62,623 bases of DNA, taken from positions 101,948 to 164,570 of the forward strand of contig JAGYNZ010000001.1 of NCBI GenBank assembly GCA_018399745.1, in the 5' to 3' direction. Each line of letters starts with the position of its first letter. Positions within the stretch are counted from its first letter, which is position 1. The notes under the pieces are model-generated. The model was not told the DNA's origin and ran no database searches. It worked only from the letters and a program-made list of their open reading frames with translations. A program made the translations under genes and the position numbers. This document shows, piece by piece, positions 16,739 through 25,405 of the stretch. The stretch comes from Deltaproteobacteria bacterium. Lineage in GTDB: Bacteria; Desulfobacterota; Dissulfuribacteria; Dissulfuribacterales; UBA3076.

Positions 16739-18213
16739 GACTGGGTACTATCGGCGCCCTATTGGGTTGGCTCCTTATCTTCCTCTCTGTCGCCCTCCTG
16801 TTACCCATAGCGTTCAGTATATATTATGACGATGGGAACTGGCGTTTCTTTGTCATCTCCAGCGCCATCGGGTTCCTGCTGGGAGGAACGCTGGCCTGGT
16901 CCTGTGTCTCAGAGCCGGAGATGGGCCACAGAGAAGGTTTTGCCATTGTGGCCTTTGGCTGGCTTGCCGCCGCCGCCCTGGGGGCATTGCCCTATTATCT
17001 CTCCGGTGCCATACCGAGCTATCTCAATGCCTGTTTTGAATCCATGTCCGGTTTTACCACCACCGGCGCCACTATATTGGGGGAGGTTGAGGCCCTGGGA
17101 CCCAGCCTGCTTTTCTGGAGGGCGCTCACCCATTGGCTGGGGGGAATGGGGATTATAGTCCTTTCTCTGGCCATCATGCCCATACTGGGGATCGGGGGCA
17201 TGCAGCTCTTTCAGGCGGAAATGGCAGGTCCTACTAAAGATCGCCTTGTTCCCAGGATACAGGATACGGCCCGAATCCTGTGGAGTGTATACTTCATACT
17301 TACCGCGGTGGAGACAGGACTGCTTATGATGGCCGGCATGGGATTCTTTGATGCCATCTGCCACGCCTTCTCCACCCTGTCTACCGGCGGATTTTCCACC
17401 AGGACTGAAAGCATAGCCGCATTTCATAATCCGTGGATCGACAGCATTATAACCGTGTTTATTATCATTGCCGGAATAAACTTCTCTCTTCATTACCGCC
17501 TGCTGTCAGGTAACTTAAGGGCATTCGCACGGAGTGAAGAGCTCCGCTTTTACCTGGGAATTGGTATTTTTGCCACTATATTAGTCATGTTTGCAAATAT
17601 CCTGTTCGGCACATATGAATCATGGTCAGACAGTCTGAGATACGGAGCCTTTCAGGTCTGGTCCATACTGACCGGCACCGGTTTTTCCACAGCGGATTTC
17701 GACAGCTGGGCACCGGTGTGCAAAATTACCCTGGTCACCCTCATGTTCATGGGAGGTATGGCAGGATCTACTACGGGCGGTATTAAACAGGTCAGAATAC
17801 TCATGTTCTGGAAGTTTACCAGAATGCAGATAAAAAAACTGATTCATCCAAAGGCGGTGGAGGCGATCAAGCTTGACAATCGCAAGGTCCCTGCAGAGGT
17901 GATCCAGTCCATACTGGGATATCTCTCTTTGTATATGCTGGTATTTGTTGTTGCGACTATGATAGTAACCGGACAGGGGACGGACATAATTACCGGATCT
18001 ACTGCGGTCATTGCTACGTTAAACAATATAGGCCCGGGGCTGGGAGGCGTCGGCCCCTGCCAGAATTTTGCCGGGCTCCCTGATCTTTCAAAGGCCGTTT
18101 TAATCATATGTATGGTGGCAGGCAGGCTGGAGCTTTATACCATTGCCGTATTATTTTTGCCTAAGTACTGGAAGGATGTCCACTATCCCAAGTGGCGGTG
18201 GAGCAGATCCTGA
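16735..18213 (+). CDS. trkH: Trk potassium uptake channel TrkH
   Basis: A 492-residue pore-forming membrane subunit for potassium uptake, partner of TrkA. Selectivity-filter-type segments are visible: SGFTTTGAT near residue 103, STLSTGGFSTR near residue 217, LTGTGFSTADF near residue 313 and NNIGPGLGGVGP near residue 425, one for each of the four pseudo-repeats. Hydrophobic helices run throughout, as expected. It overlaps trkA by four bases and heads a downstream series of small redox-related genes beginning 59 bases later. Confidence 0.96.
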   Translation: MRLGTIGALLGWLLIFLSVALLLPIAFSIYYDDGNWRFFVISSAIGFLLGGTLAWSCVSEPEMGHREGFAIVAFGWLAAAALGALPYYLSGAIPSYLNACFESMSGFTTTGATILGEVEALGPSLLFWRALTHWLGGMGIIVLSLAIMPILGIGGMQLFQAEMAGPTKDRLVPRIQDTARILWSVYFILTAVETGLLMMAGMGFFDAICHAFSTLSTGGFSTRTESIAAFHNPWIDSIITVFIIIAGINFSLHYRLLSGNLRAFARSEELRFYLGIGIFATILVMFANILFGTYESWSDSLRYGAFQVWSILTGTGFSTADFDSWAPVCKITLVTLMFMGGMAGSTTGGIKQVRILMFWKFTRMQIKKLIHPKAVEAIKLDNRKVPAEVIQSILGYLSLYMLVFVVATMIVTGQGTDIITGSTAVIATLNNIGPGLGGVGPCQNFAGLPDLSKAVLIICMVAGRLELYTIAVLFLPKYWKDVHYPKWRWSRS

Positions 18214-18272
18214 TAAACACCGCCATTCTTCCAAAGACCTGATTTTGCAAAAGGCTCACAGGAGATATTATC

Positions 18273-18572
18273 ATGGCACTCATGGAAATAAATGTTTCGC
18301 CCCTTGGAACCGGATCCACAAGTCTGGGTGAATTTGTGGTAAACATGCAGAGGCTGCTCGCAGAGCAGGGGCTTCCATATGAGCTCACGGATATGGGGAC
18401 AATAATTGAAGGCAATATTGATCAGCTCCTTGCTGTGGCAAAAGCCTTGCATGAAAGCACTTTTTCTAATAGGGCAAAACGGGTATACACGATTATAAAG
18501 ATAGATGACCGCCGTGACAAAGAGGTGCACCTGGGGCAGAAGACCGGGTCGGTCAAAAAAAGGCTCGAATGA
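18273..18572 (+). CDS. MTH1187/YkoF-like thiamine-binding family protein
   Basis: A 99-residue protein of the DUF77 (MTH1187) family, which forms ferredoxin-like tetramers; YkoF relatives bind thiamine pyrimidine moieties. Conserved parts include the N-terminal MEINVSPLGTGS strand and YELTDMGTIIEG. The C-terminus (DDRRDKEV, then LGQKTGSVKKRL) resembles the usual end of the family. The ATG of the next gene lies inside its terminal codons (ATGA), suggesting translational coupling with the CXXC protein. Its actual ligand is not known. Confidence 0.85.
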   Translation: MALMEINVSPLGTGSTSLGEFVVNMQRLLAEQGLPYELTDMGTIIEGNIDQLLAVAKALHESTFSNRAKRVYTIIKIDDRRDKEVHLGQKTGSVKKRLE

Positions 18573-18703
18573 AGCGTTATCTTCCTCTTCTTACGACATT
18601 TGCCTTTATTGCACTCCTGGTATTGGGAATCTGGTCCGGCGAGGTACATGCAGTCTGGCATAAGGCCGTTACCGTATGCCTGAGCTGTATGGGGATCGGC
18701 TGA
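18569..18703 (+). CDS. CD1871A-like small membrane protein with CXXC motif
   Basis: A 44-residue protein: a single N-terminal transmembrane helix (residues 5-22), a short GEVHAVWHKAVTV linker and a terminal CLSCMGIG. This matches the layout of the CD1871A family of CXXC-motif proteins as I recall it (helix, G-E-V, CxxCxGIG end). The function is not established; the paired Cys suggest redox or metal transfer at the membrane. It overlaps the previous gene by four bases, and its TGA overlaps the ATG of the next gene by one base, so all three are probably translated together. Too short for many gene finders. Confidence 0.8.
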   Translation: MKRYLPLLTTFAFIALLVLGIWSGEVHAVWHKAVTVCLSCMGIG

Positions 18704-19596
18704 TGGAACATATGCGAAGAAGAAGCCAGTACATCTTCACGTTACTGGCTAACGCCTACTGGCTTTTCCTATGGAAAAGCCCTATCTATCAAGGACCTCT
18801 TAAGAAAATCTGTTTTCCCGGGCTCAATTGTCACTCCTGTCCCGCCGCTACTATGTCATGTCCCCTTGGTGCCCTTCAGAATCTTCTGGCGGCCCTGCGC
18901 CCCGGCATACATACGGGACAGTTGCATATCGGGGCATATGTTCTGGGAAGTCTTGGTCTGACAGGCTCTGTTGCGGGCCGGATGCCATGTGGCTGGATCT
19001 GCCCCTTTGGCCTGCTGCAGGAATGGCTGTTTCGCCTGCCGGTTCCCAAGATCCCATTCTGGAGACCCCTTAGAAGAGGGCCCTCCTTATTCCTTATCGT
19101 CTTTGTAGTCTTGCTGCCCTTGCTTGTGACAGACTTATCAGGCTACGGCTCTGTCTGGTTCTGCAAGTATGTCTGCCCGGCCGGGACACTCGAGGCCGGC
19201 ATTCCGCTGCTCTCTCTGGATCAAGGCCTGCGCAGTGCTGCGGGCCGGCTGTTCGCATACAAGTTGGTCATACTGATACTGCTCTTGACCTGGTGCGTTT
19301 TTACATCCCGTGCCTTCTGCCGTGCAGTCTGCCCCCTGGGTGCTGTTTACGGCCTTTTTAACAGGGTAAGCTGGCTGCAGTTTCGTTTTCATCCTGACCG
19401 GTGTGTGCAATGCAAGGCATGTCTCACAGTATGTCCTACCGGAGTATCTTTTTATAACGGCCTTGACGACATAAATTCAGACTCCTGCATCAGGTGCCTC
19501 AGATGCCTTTCCATCTGTCCGGCAAACGCCGTATCCATGGAGTTCAGTCCGATACGCAAGGATATTCGTAAGGCGGTTGTTACCACGGGGAGTTAG
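18703..19596 (+). CDS. Membrane 4Fe-4S polyferredoxin-like protein (NapH/CcoG-type)
   Basis: A membrane iron-sulfur protein of about 297 residues from the ATG that overlaps the preceding stop; an ATG at 18676 lies inside the upstream gene and is less likely. Several hydrophobic helices alternate with Cys motifs: CFPGLNCHSCP, CGWICPFGLLQEW, CKYVCPAGTLE and CRAVCPLGA. Two C-terminal [4Fe-4S] motifs follow (CVQCKACLTVCP and CIRCLRCLSICP). The CPxG repeats are typical of NapH-like electron carriers linking the quinone pool to periplasmic reductases. Being coupled to the CXXC protein, the two may form one membrane electron or thiol relay; this is inference. Confidence 0.88.
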   Translation: MEHMRRRSQYIFTLLANAYWLFLWKSPIYQGPLKKICFPGLNCHSCPAATMSCPLGALQNLLAALRPGIHTGQLHIGAYVLGSLGLTGSVAGRMPCGWICPFGLLQEWLFRLPVPKIPFWRPLRRGPSLFLIVFVVLLPLLVTDLSGYGSVWFCKYVCPAGTLEAGIPLLSLDQGLRSAAGRLFAYKLVILILLLTWCVFTSRAFCRAVCPLGAVYGLFNRVSWLQFRFHPDRCVQCKACLTVCPTGVSFYNGLDDINSDSCIRCLRCLSICPANAVSMEFSPIRKDIRKAVVTTGS

Positions 19597-19648
19597 GGCC
19601 TTTAACTTTGTATCTGGGCATTATTCCGGTTTATACAGGTCAGGTTTT

Positions 19649-20269
19649 ATGAAAAGAAAAAAATTGATACTCGCCACCCGCAATAAAGGAAAGCTGAAAG
19701 AAATCCAGGCACTTTTTTCCGATCTGAATATTGATATCATGTCCTTGGATGACGTAAAAGACGCCCCTCATATAGAGGAAGATGGCACGACCTTCATGGA
19801 GAACGCCTTCAAGAAGGCCAAAGTCATTGCGGAAGCTACGGGAATAATGGCCCTTGCAGATGATTCAGGACTCGAGGTGGACGCCTTTAATGGGGCACCT
19901 GGTGTTTACTCCGCCCGCTACTCAGGGGAAAATGCCTCTGATGCCTCCAATAATGAAAAACTCCTGGTTGAGCTTCAGAAGGTATCTTCAGACAAGAGAG
20001 GCGCTCACTTCACTTGTGTGATCATAGTCTATCATCCATCCGGTCGGTGGATAAGCGCTGAGGCCGGTTGCGAAGGTAAAATTACAAAAAAAATTATAGG
20101 AGACAGGGGTTTTGGCTATGATCCTGTTTTTTACATACCTTCCGTTGGCCGCACCATGGCCCAGCTTACACCGGAAGAAAAAAACAGATTGAGTCACCGG
20201 GGCAAGGCCCTTAGAAAACTGAAATCAGAGTTACCCGGTTTTTTAGATTCACTTGAATCTAGATCTTAA
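19649..20269 (+). CDS. rdgB: XTP/dITP diphosphatase (non-canonical purine NTP pyrophosphatase)
   Basis: A 206-residue RdgB/HAM1 enzyme that hydrolyses dITP and XTP to monophosphates, keeping deaminated purines out of DNA. Visible motifs are ATRNKGKLKE at residues 8-17, DDSGLEVDA near residue 70, NGAPGVYSARY and GFGYDPVF near residue 152. I start at the ATG that begins MKRKKLILATRN; upstream codons in the same frame overlap the preceding gene and have no family resemblance. It lies 52 bases after the polyferredoxin gene. A short unknown gene follows 25 bases later. Confidence 0.94.
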   Translation: MKRKKLILATRNKGKLKEIQALFSDLNIDIMSLDDVKDAPHIEEDGTTFMENAFKKAKVIAEATGIMALADDSGLEVDAFNGAPGVYSARYSGENASDASNNEKLLVELQKVSSDKRGAHFTCVIIVYHPSGRWISAEAGCEGKITKKIIGDRGFGYDPVFYIPSVGRTMAQLTPEEKNRLSHRGKALRKLKSELPGFLDSLESRS

Positions 20270-20294
20270 AGAAAGATATCAGAGGTAATCAACA

Positions 20295-20462
20295 ATGAAA
20301 CTTGAGATATACGCAAAGGAAGAATGCCTGCGTCAAGCAGTCGAAATAACCAAGACATACGCACAATCAGGGGAAAACAAACACGGTCCGGTGACAGAGC
20401 TCCTGGAGCAAGTCTATCATAAGCTTTTGGAACTGCGGGCGGATGTCAGCAAAAATGACTAG
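20295..20462 (+). CDS. Small hypothetical protein, 55 residues
   Basis: An ATG frame with GAGGT eight bases upstream, directly after rdgB on the same strand, giving a soluble, charged, mostly helical-looking peptide with one Cys. I do not recognise the family. The ribosome site, spacing and base usage like rdgB make it more likely a gene than chance. It is followed by a long inverted repeat, which may end the trk-rdgB transcript. Confidence 0.55.
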   Translation: MKLEIYAKEECLRQAVEITKTYAQSGENKHGPVTELLEQVYHKLLELRADVSKND

Positions 20463-20478
20463 AATATTCTGGGTAACC

Positions 20479-20558
20479 GTTCAGGGGTTCAGGGTTTACC
20501 GAAAATCTGAATCGTTGATTCGTAAGTTCTGAAGAAAACAACCCTGAACCCCCTGAAC
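20479..20558. repeat. Long inverted repeat between convergent genes
   Basis: The left arm GTTCAGGGGTTCAGGGTTT at 20479-20497 pairs with its near-exact inverse ending at 20558, with one extra C bulged on the right. Each arm is itself a tandem of GTTCAGGG units. The loop of about 42 bases holds a smaller GAATC/GATTC hairpin. It lies between the rdgB-side small gene and a convergent gene. It may act as a two-way terminator although it lacks a T run, or be a mobile REP-like repeat. Confidence 0.6.
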
Positions 20559-20580
20559 CTTTGAACGCCTGCGGCGAGCT

Positions 20581-21789
20581 TTAATGCCGAACTGAGGATA
20601 CAACAGGCCTCCAGCCGTTTTTACTCCTTTCAAGGACAATGAGAGAACTTGGCGCAAGGCCCGAGTGATCCCTTCCACTGGGCTCGAATATACCCATAAC
20701 CCCGTAGTAGCCTTGATCGAGATCCTCAAGGGCCCTCTGCAGACCCCTATGAGTAGCAGTATCTGATGCCCTCAGCCCCATTACCGCGAGATGGACCGCA
20801 TCCCATGCCATACCTGCTGCCAGAGATTCTTCAATGGAAAAGCCCATTGCCTCTTTTCCCATTGCAATCATAAATCTGGTTATTGTAAATGCACAGGGAT
20901 GTGATACTGGAATATTGTGGCCTAAGAGCAGCGGAGGTGCTGCTGTCCAGAGCCTGAATAGACCTTCATATTCACTTAGCATATCTGATGAAAGAAGTTG
21001 AACCGGAACCGCTATATGTACACCCGTTTTCTTTGCAGAACGTAACAATACAGGCCCACAACTCCTTGGACCCCAGGCCGCGATCACCTGTGCCCCTTCC
21101 TCTTTAAGGCACTGTAACTGTGAAACCATATCCGTGTCGTGCAACCCGAAATTTTGGGGCGGCAGAATGCTCAAACGATATTCCGGTCCATAGCCCTTAA
21201 GCCATAAAGAATCCCTCCTGCCCTTCTGGTTGTCAGCTACAAGAGGACCCACTATTTTGAGGTCGGCCCTGGCAAACTCCCTGAAGATGATCTTTATCGC
21301 AGGTCCAAGGTTGGGGGAAACGCTGAAAGTCCAGCGAACGGATTCATTCTTCCTGGAGGGTAAAAGGGGATCATCCCCACATGTCAAAATCACAGGCACA
21401 TTGTGTGTCTCTGCGTACTTCCTCAGCACCGGAATCAGGCCTTCGTCTGCAGGACCCAACAAGGCCACCACCTTGTCCTGTTCAACAAGTTTTCTGGCCT
21501 GGAGCAGCAATCTGCCCGGTTCACCCCTGGTATCTGCTACTACCAGCTCAACAGGACTTCCGGCAACCCCCCCGTGGGAGTTAAGAGATTCCACCGCCTT
21601 TGTCGCTGCGAAATGGGCGGCCTGGCCCTCTCTGCGGCAGTCTCCCGTAAGGTCCCATAGCCCGCCCACAGATATCGATAAGCCACCCCTGCGGCATAAA
21701 GCCTTATCAGCATTCAGCGCACTTGCAGAAATAAATAAAAAAAGACAGCACAGTATCTTAAGCCATGGAGTTGCCTTGGGTAATCCCAT
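20581..21789 (-). CDS. ABC-type branched-chain amino acid-like substrate-binding protein
   Basis: A 402-residue periplasmic type I binding protein of the LivJ/Peripla_BP_6 class. The signal peptide ends near residue 26 (FISASALNA). The family region starts with VGGLWDLTGDCRREGQAAHFAATKAVE, then GGVAGSPVELVVADT and VVALLGPADEGLIPVLRKYAE, the usual first lobe, and a late GMAWDAVHLAV helix. No permease or ATPase genes lie nearby, so its transporter, if any, is elsewhere, or it is a sensor component. It begins 27 bases after ybgF on the same strand and may be in the tol transcript. The ligand is unknown. Confidence 0.85.
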   Translation of the reverse strand: MGLPKATPWLKILCCLFLFISASALNADKALCRRGGLSISVGGLWDLTGDCRREGQAAHFAATKAVESLNSHGGVAGSPVELVVADTRGEPGRLLLQARKLVEQDKVVALLGPADEGLIPVLRKYAETHNVPVILTCGDDPLLPSRKNESVRWTFSVSPNLGPAIKIIFREFARADLKIVGPLVADNQKGRRDSLWLKGYGPEYRLSILPPQNFGLHDTDMVSQLQCLKEEGAQVIAAWGPRSCGPVLLRSAKKTGVHIAVPVQLLSSDMLSEYEGLFRLWTAAPPLLLGHNIPVSHPCAFTITRFMIAMGKEAMGFSIEESLAAGMAWDAVHLAVMGLRASDTATHRGLQRALEDLDQGYYGVMGIFEPSGRDHSGLAPSSLIVLERSKNGWRPVVSSVRH

Positions 21790-21816
21790 GTTCCTCCTGT
21801 TTACAGGGCGACTTTA

Positions 21817-22695
21817 CTACAGCCTGCCAAGCTTATTCTTGGCTACTGTTGCCTGCGGGCTTTTGGGGTAGCTTTTAATAAGTTTGTTAAATACTATCTT
21901 TGCGCTCTCCCTGTCTTCGAGTTCTGCAAAGGCCATACCCTGTTTCAGCAGGGAATCCGGCACTTTGTTACTTTTTGGATACCTGCTTATTACCTTCTGA
22001 TATTCCAGAATCGCCTCTTCATAGCGCTGAATATTGTACTCGCACTCACCCGTCCAGAAATAGGCATTGGCGACCCTGTCCCCGTGGGGGTGTTTTTCTA
22101 TATAGGTCCTCAGGGTCTCTTTGGCATCCTTGTATTCTTTCTGTTTTATCAGATCTAAGGCCTGCTGATAGAGGTCCACCGCACCCTGAGCGGCATCCTT
22201 CCTGGCCTGCTCCACCTCCCTTGTCACCTTGGTGGAGGCCTGAAGCAGTTTGACTTCCTCTTTCAGATCTTCAATCTGTTTTTTGAGATCCTCCCTGAAA
22301 AGACTTGTCGCATCCTCCTCCTGCTCACTTTTGTGACTGATCTGGTCGATCATACCGTTCAGCCTGAGAAGTTCCGCCTGCAACTCGTCCATACGGTTTG
22401 AAAATTCTGCCTGCCGACTCCTTACAGTAGCCATATCCTGCTTTCCGACCGTCTGGGTGACCCTTTTCAGCTCCGCAACCTCTTGTTTCAGAAGGTTAAT
22501 CTGATTGCTGAAAGAACGATTCTCTACAGACAGACTGTTTATACGCCTCTCCAGCATATTCACCTGGTCACTTGGGGCACAGTGGGCCAACAGCATCGGC
22601 AGCGAGGCAACACAAATCATACGCATTGCCTTTAAAAAAAACGAACTGCTGTTATCAGAAAAAAACATGCATTTCAAATTTTTGGACAACTGCAT
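21817..22695 (-). CDS. ybgF: Tol-Pal system protein YbgF/CpoB
   Basis: About 292 residues, exported, with a lipobox-like LLAHC. A coiled coil follows (roughly residues 45-165, many heptads such as LLKQEVAELKRV), then C-terminal TPRs (YQQALDLIKQKEYKDA, ANAYFWTGECEYN, YPKSNKVPDSLLKQG). CpoB coordinates peptidoglycan synthesis with outer-membrane constriction. I chose the ATG behind a strong AAGGAG; it gives a long n-region before the lipobox, so a start about 23-25 codons further in is also possible. The gene follows tolB, the usual place, but pal is absent between them. Confidence 0.85.
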   Translation of the reverse strand: MQLSKNLKCMFFSDNSSSFFLKAMRMICVASLPMLLAHCAPSDQVNMLERRINSLSVENRSFSNQINLLKQEVAELKRVTQTVGKQDMATVRSRQAEFSNRMDELQAELLRLNGMIDQISHKSEQEEDATSLFREDLKKQIEDLKEEVKLLQASTKVTREVEQARKDAAQGAVDLYQQALDLIKQKEYKDAKETLRTYIEKHPHGDRVANAYFWTGECEYNIQRYEEAILEYQKVISRYPKSNKVPDSLLKQGMAFAELEDRESAKIVFNKLIKSYPKSPQATVAKNKLGRL

Positions 22696-22809
22696 ATCAG
22701 TCTCCTTATTACTAAGAATCTTGCATACTGAATGTATAAAAGGATCAAAGAACCCTGTTATATCTTTTCGACATTCAAAATCCATAACTGGTTATCTACC
22801 TACGGTTCT

Positions 22810-24105
22810 CTAAAATCTGTTGGGGCCCCAGCTGGCTATCTCCAAACCGTTTAGATAACGCAGCAACATCCGCTGTCCTCTCCCATCAGCATACATTACA
22901 AACAGGGCCTTTTCAGGACCCATTCTGGTTGAACTAAATAAAATCTGCTTGCCGTCCGGGGACCAGGAAGGGTTCTCATTGTTGCCCGAACATGTGAGTT
23001 GAACAGGATACCCGCCCTCCGGCGATATGCTGAATACCTGCAACCGTCCTTCATTCATACCTGCGTAAACAATGCGATCTCCATGGGGAGACCATTGTGG
23101 ATCAGTATTGTAGGTTCCATTATAGGTAATACGCCTGGCATACCTGGTTTGAATGTCCATTACATATATCTGTGGACTGCCGGTACGGTCGGACACAAAG
23201 GCCAGACGCTTACCGTCCGGTGACCAGGTCGGGGAGACATTTATTCCCGGTCCTTTGGTAAGCCTCGTCTTTATCCGTCCCTTAAGATCTATAATATATA
23301 TATCCGGGTTCCCGTCCTTGCTGAGGGTTACGGCAAGGCAGTGGTTGTCGGGATGCCATGCGGGGGCTATGTTCAGACCGGAATATTTGGTAAGCCTGTA
23401 TATTTTCCCGGTTTTTGTATCCTTTATGTAAAGACATGGCTTCCCGCTCTTGTAAGATGTATAGACAATGTATTTCCCGTTTGGGGAGTACTGCGGAGAT
23501 ATGGTAACGCCCTTATCAAAGGTCTCTCTCCTTACGTTGAATCCGTCAAAGTCTGATGTATAGACCTCTTTGATTCCACCTTTTTTGGCTATGAAGGTGA
23601 TCTTGGACAGGCTTACCCCGTGCTTTCCTGTTATTGCCATTATTATGAGGTCACAGAAACGATGGGCCATCATTCTGTAATCCTTGACTTTCCCGTTATA
23701 TCTTCTTCCCTGTATCATGGACCCGGTAGACATGTCGAACAGCCTGAGTTCGGCTATCAGGGAATCGCCTTTTTTCTCCATGGAACCCCTGACCAGATAG
23801 TCCAGGCGAAATTTACTCCAGTCTGCACCCTGCCTGTATCCATATCTGGCTGGATCAAGAACTGAAAAGTAGCCGTGAAATATAAGGTCATTAGAGAGTA
23901 CTTCTGAAATCTTACGGCCCAGGAGATCATTCTCAAAGGTATTAGGCGTAACATCTAAATAAGGGACAGCAATAGGGATCTTTTGCAGATAAGGCGAGGT
24001 TATATCAATATAGAGCCTCGCTCCAGCGGAAGAGTGACTGAATATCACAAGAAGGAAAAAAAAGATCCGGCAAAATGTCTTTGTGTAAATATTCTTATCT
24101 TTCAT
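22810..24105 (-). CDS. tolB: Tol-Pal system beta-propeller protein TolB
   Basis: A 431-residue periplasmic protein. It has a signal peptide (residues 1-28, ending SSAGA) and an N-terminal TolB domain with YIDITSPYLQKIPIAVP. A six-bladed propeller follows, with repeated WSPDGK-type motifs (YSPNGKYIVYTS, WSPDGKRLAFVSDR, WSPHGDRIVYAG, WSPDGKQILFSS). TolB relays between the inner-membrane TolQRA motor and the outer-membrane lipoprotein Pal. It starts 10 bases after tolA. All canonical inner-membrane partners are directly upstream. Confidence 0.95.
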   Translation of the reverse strand: MKDKNIYTKTFCRIFFFLLVIFSHSSAGARLYIDITSPYLQKIPIAVPYLDVTPNTFENDLLGRKISEVLSNDLIFHGYFSVLDPARYGYRQGADWSKFRLDYLVRGSMEKKGDSLIAELRLFDMSTGSMIQGRRYNGKVKDYRMMAHRFCDLIIMAITGKHGVSLSKITFIAKKGGIKEVYTSDFDGFNVRRETFDKGVTISPQYSPNGKYIVYTSYKSGKPCLYIKDTKTGKIYRLTKYSGLNIAPAWHPDNHCLAVTLSKDGNPDIYIIDLKGRIKTRLTKGPGINVSPTWSPDGKRLAFVSDRTGSPQIYVMDIQTRYARRITYNGTYNTDPQWSPHGDRIVYAGMNEGRLQVFSISPEGGYPVQLTCSGNNENPSWSPDGKQILFSSTRMGPEKALFVMYADGRGQRMLLRYLNGLEIASWGPNRF

Positions 24106-24114
24106 AATTTATAA

Positions 24115-24951
24115 CTATAATCCCACTTCACCCGGTTTAAACCTGATTCCTATCTCCAGCGGACCGGGCCTTAAGGCCTTAGGCAACGGGGGAAAAGGGG
24201 CTGCCCTTTGTACTGCCCCCATGGCCGACCGGTCAAACAGGGCATGACCTGACTTGTGTTCGTATTCGGCCTCAAGTACCGTCCCGTCCTGAGAAATTCG
24301 GACTATCACAATGGATGTAAGCCCTGTCTTGTCAAGGAGTTGCTCAGGCAGAATCCATTGGTTCCTGACCTTGGCCCAAACATCGATACAATAGAGTCTG
24401 AGCACCTCATTCTGCTCTCCGCTCTCTGCCGCTTTTCCAGCAGCCGCTAAGTCGGACTCCTTTTTCCTGTCCTCAACGCTGGATTTTAAGGCGCTCAATC
24501 GGGCCTCCAGCTCTTTTTCCTTTACCTGTTCTTTAATATTCTTTAACCTCTTATTCAAGAGTTTCTCTGCTTCTTTAGTATCAACAGGTTCTGGCTCAGG
24601 TCTCTTAGTGATCTTAGGCTCCTTGGGTCGTAAGGATACTGTCTTTTTCGGTTTTGGCTTTGACTTCTGAGGCGGTGGCGATACCTTGACCTCTTTTTTC
24701 TCGACTTTTTTGATCTTTGGCTTTGTCTGAACGCTTGGGGCCGGCCTCTTTGGTTCGGCCTTCTTTGGTAAGGGCTGATTTACCTTCTCAAAAAGTTTCA
24801 CGGTATATACCGGTGGCATTGGTCGAGATCTTTCCCATAAATTGGGCGCAACCACAGCAAGTAACGCCAGCGCGAGGTGTATTCCGATGGCCCATGTAAA
24901 CGCGGACTTCCAATTCTCTTTAACCGGCCCTGCTATTCCCTTTTTTGACAT
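24115..24951 (-). CDS. tolA: TolA/TonB C-terminal domain energy-transducing protein
   Basis: A 278-residue protein with one N-terminal transmembrane helix (about residues 15-36) and a long Lys/Pro/Glu-rich periplasmic arm (residues 55-170). The C-terminal TonB/TolA-type domain is recognisable by VWAKVRNQWILPEQLL, GTVLEAEYEHKSGHALFDRSAMGAV and APFPPLP. It couples the TolQR proton-driven motor to TolB and Pal at the outer membrane. It sits exactly where tolA belongs, 11 bases after tolR and 10 before tolB. TolA is preferred to TonB because of this context. Confidence 0.92.
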   Translation of the reverse strand: MSKKGIAGPVKENWKSAFTWAIGIHLALALLAVVAPNLWERSRPMPPVYTVKLFEKVNQPLPKKAEPKRPAPSVQTKPKIKKVEKKEVKVSPPPQKSKPKPKKTVSLRPKEPKITKRPEPEPVDTKEAEKLLNKRLKNIKEQVKEKELEARLSALKSSVEDRKKESDLAAAGKAAESGEQNEVLRLYCIDVWAKVRNQWILPEQLLDKTGLTSIVIVRISQDGTVLEAEYEHKSGHALFDRSAMGAVQRAAPFPPLPKALRPGPLEIGIRFKPGEVGL

Positions 24952-24961
24952 TCTACTTTGA

Positions 24962-25405
24962 CTAAGATCGTTTGTAGGTCTTTTTAGAAGGCTCCAAGGG
25001 CTCTGTTACCAGGCCGATATCCTCTATCCCTACTTCACGAATTGCAGCCATAACTCCGGCAACCGTCCCGTAGGCAACGGCCCTGTCTGCTTCGAGAAGG
25101 ACCTGTTGGGCCAGCCCCTCGTGCCTCATTTCCATAAGGCGACGTTTTAAAACTTCTTGGTCCACAGCGACCTTGTTGAAATAGATTTCCCCTTTTTCAT
25201 TGACCGTGATAACTATATGCTTCTCCTTTTGGGGAAGTGACTTGGCCGTAGTCTTTGGAAGCTTAACATCCAGCCCCTTTGTCATCATCGGTGCTGCAAC
25301 CATGAAGATGATCAACAGCACTATGACCACATCTACCAGAGGCGTCACGTTTATTTCGGACATATATCGCCGTTTACTGTTTCCCTTTCCCTTAATATCA
25401 GCCAT
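24962..25405 (-). CDS. tolR: Biopolymer transporter TolR (ExbD family)
   Basis: A 147-residue inner-membrane protein with one helix carrying the conserved MSEINVTPLVDVVIVLLIIFMV segment, whose Asp is the proton-path residue. A periplasmic domain follows with ITVNEKGEIYFNKVAVD and the terminal VMAAIREVGIEDIGLVTEP. It forms the stator with TolQ. Its start overlaps the end of tolQ by eight bases, implying coupled translation. Length is typical of the family. Confidence 0.96.
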   Translation of the reverse strand: MADIKGKGNSKRRYMSEINVTPLVDVVIVLLIIFMVAAPMMTKGLDVKLPKTTAKSLPQKEKHIVITVNEKGEIYFNKVAVDQEVLKRRLMEMRHEGLAQQVLLEADRAVAYGTVAGVMAAIREVGIEDIGLVTEPLEPSKKTYKRS

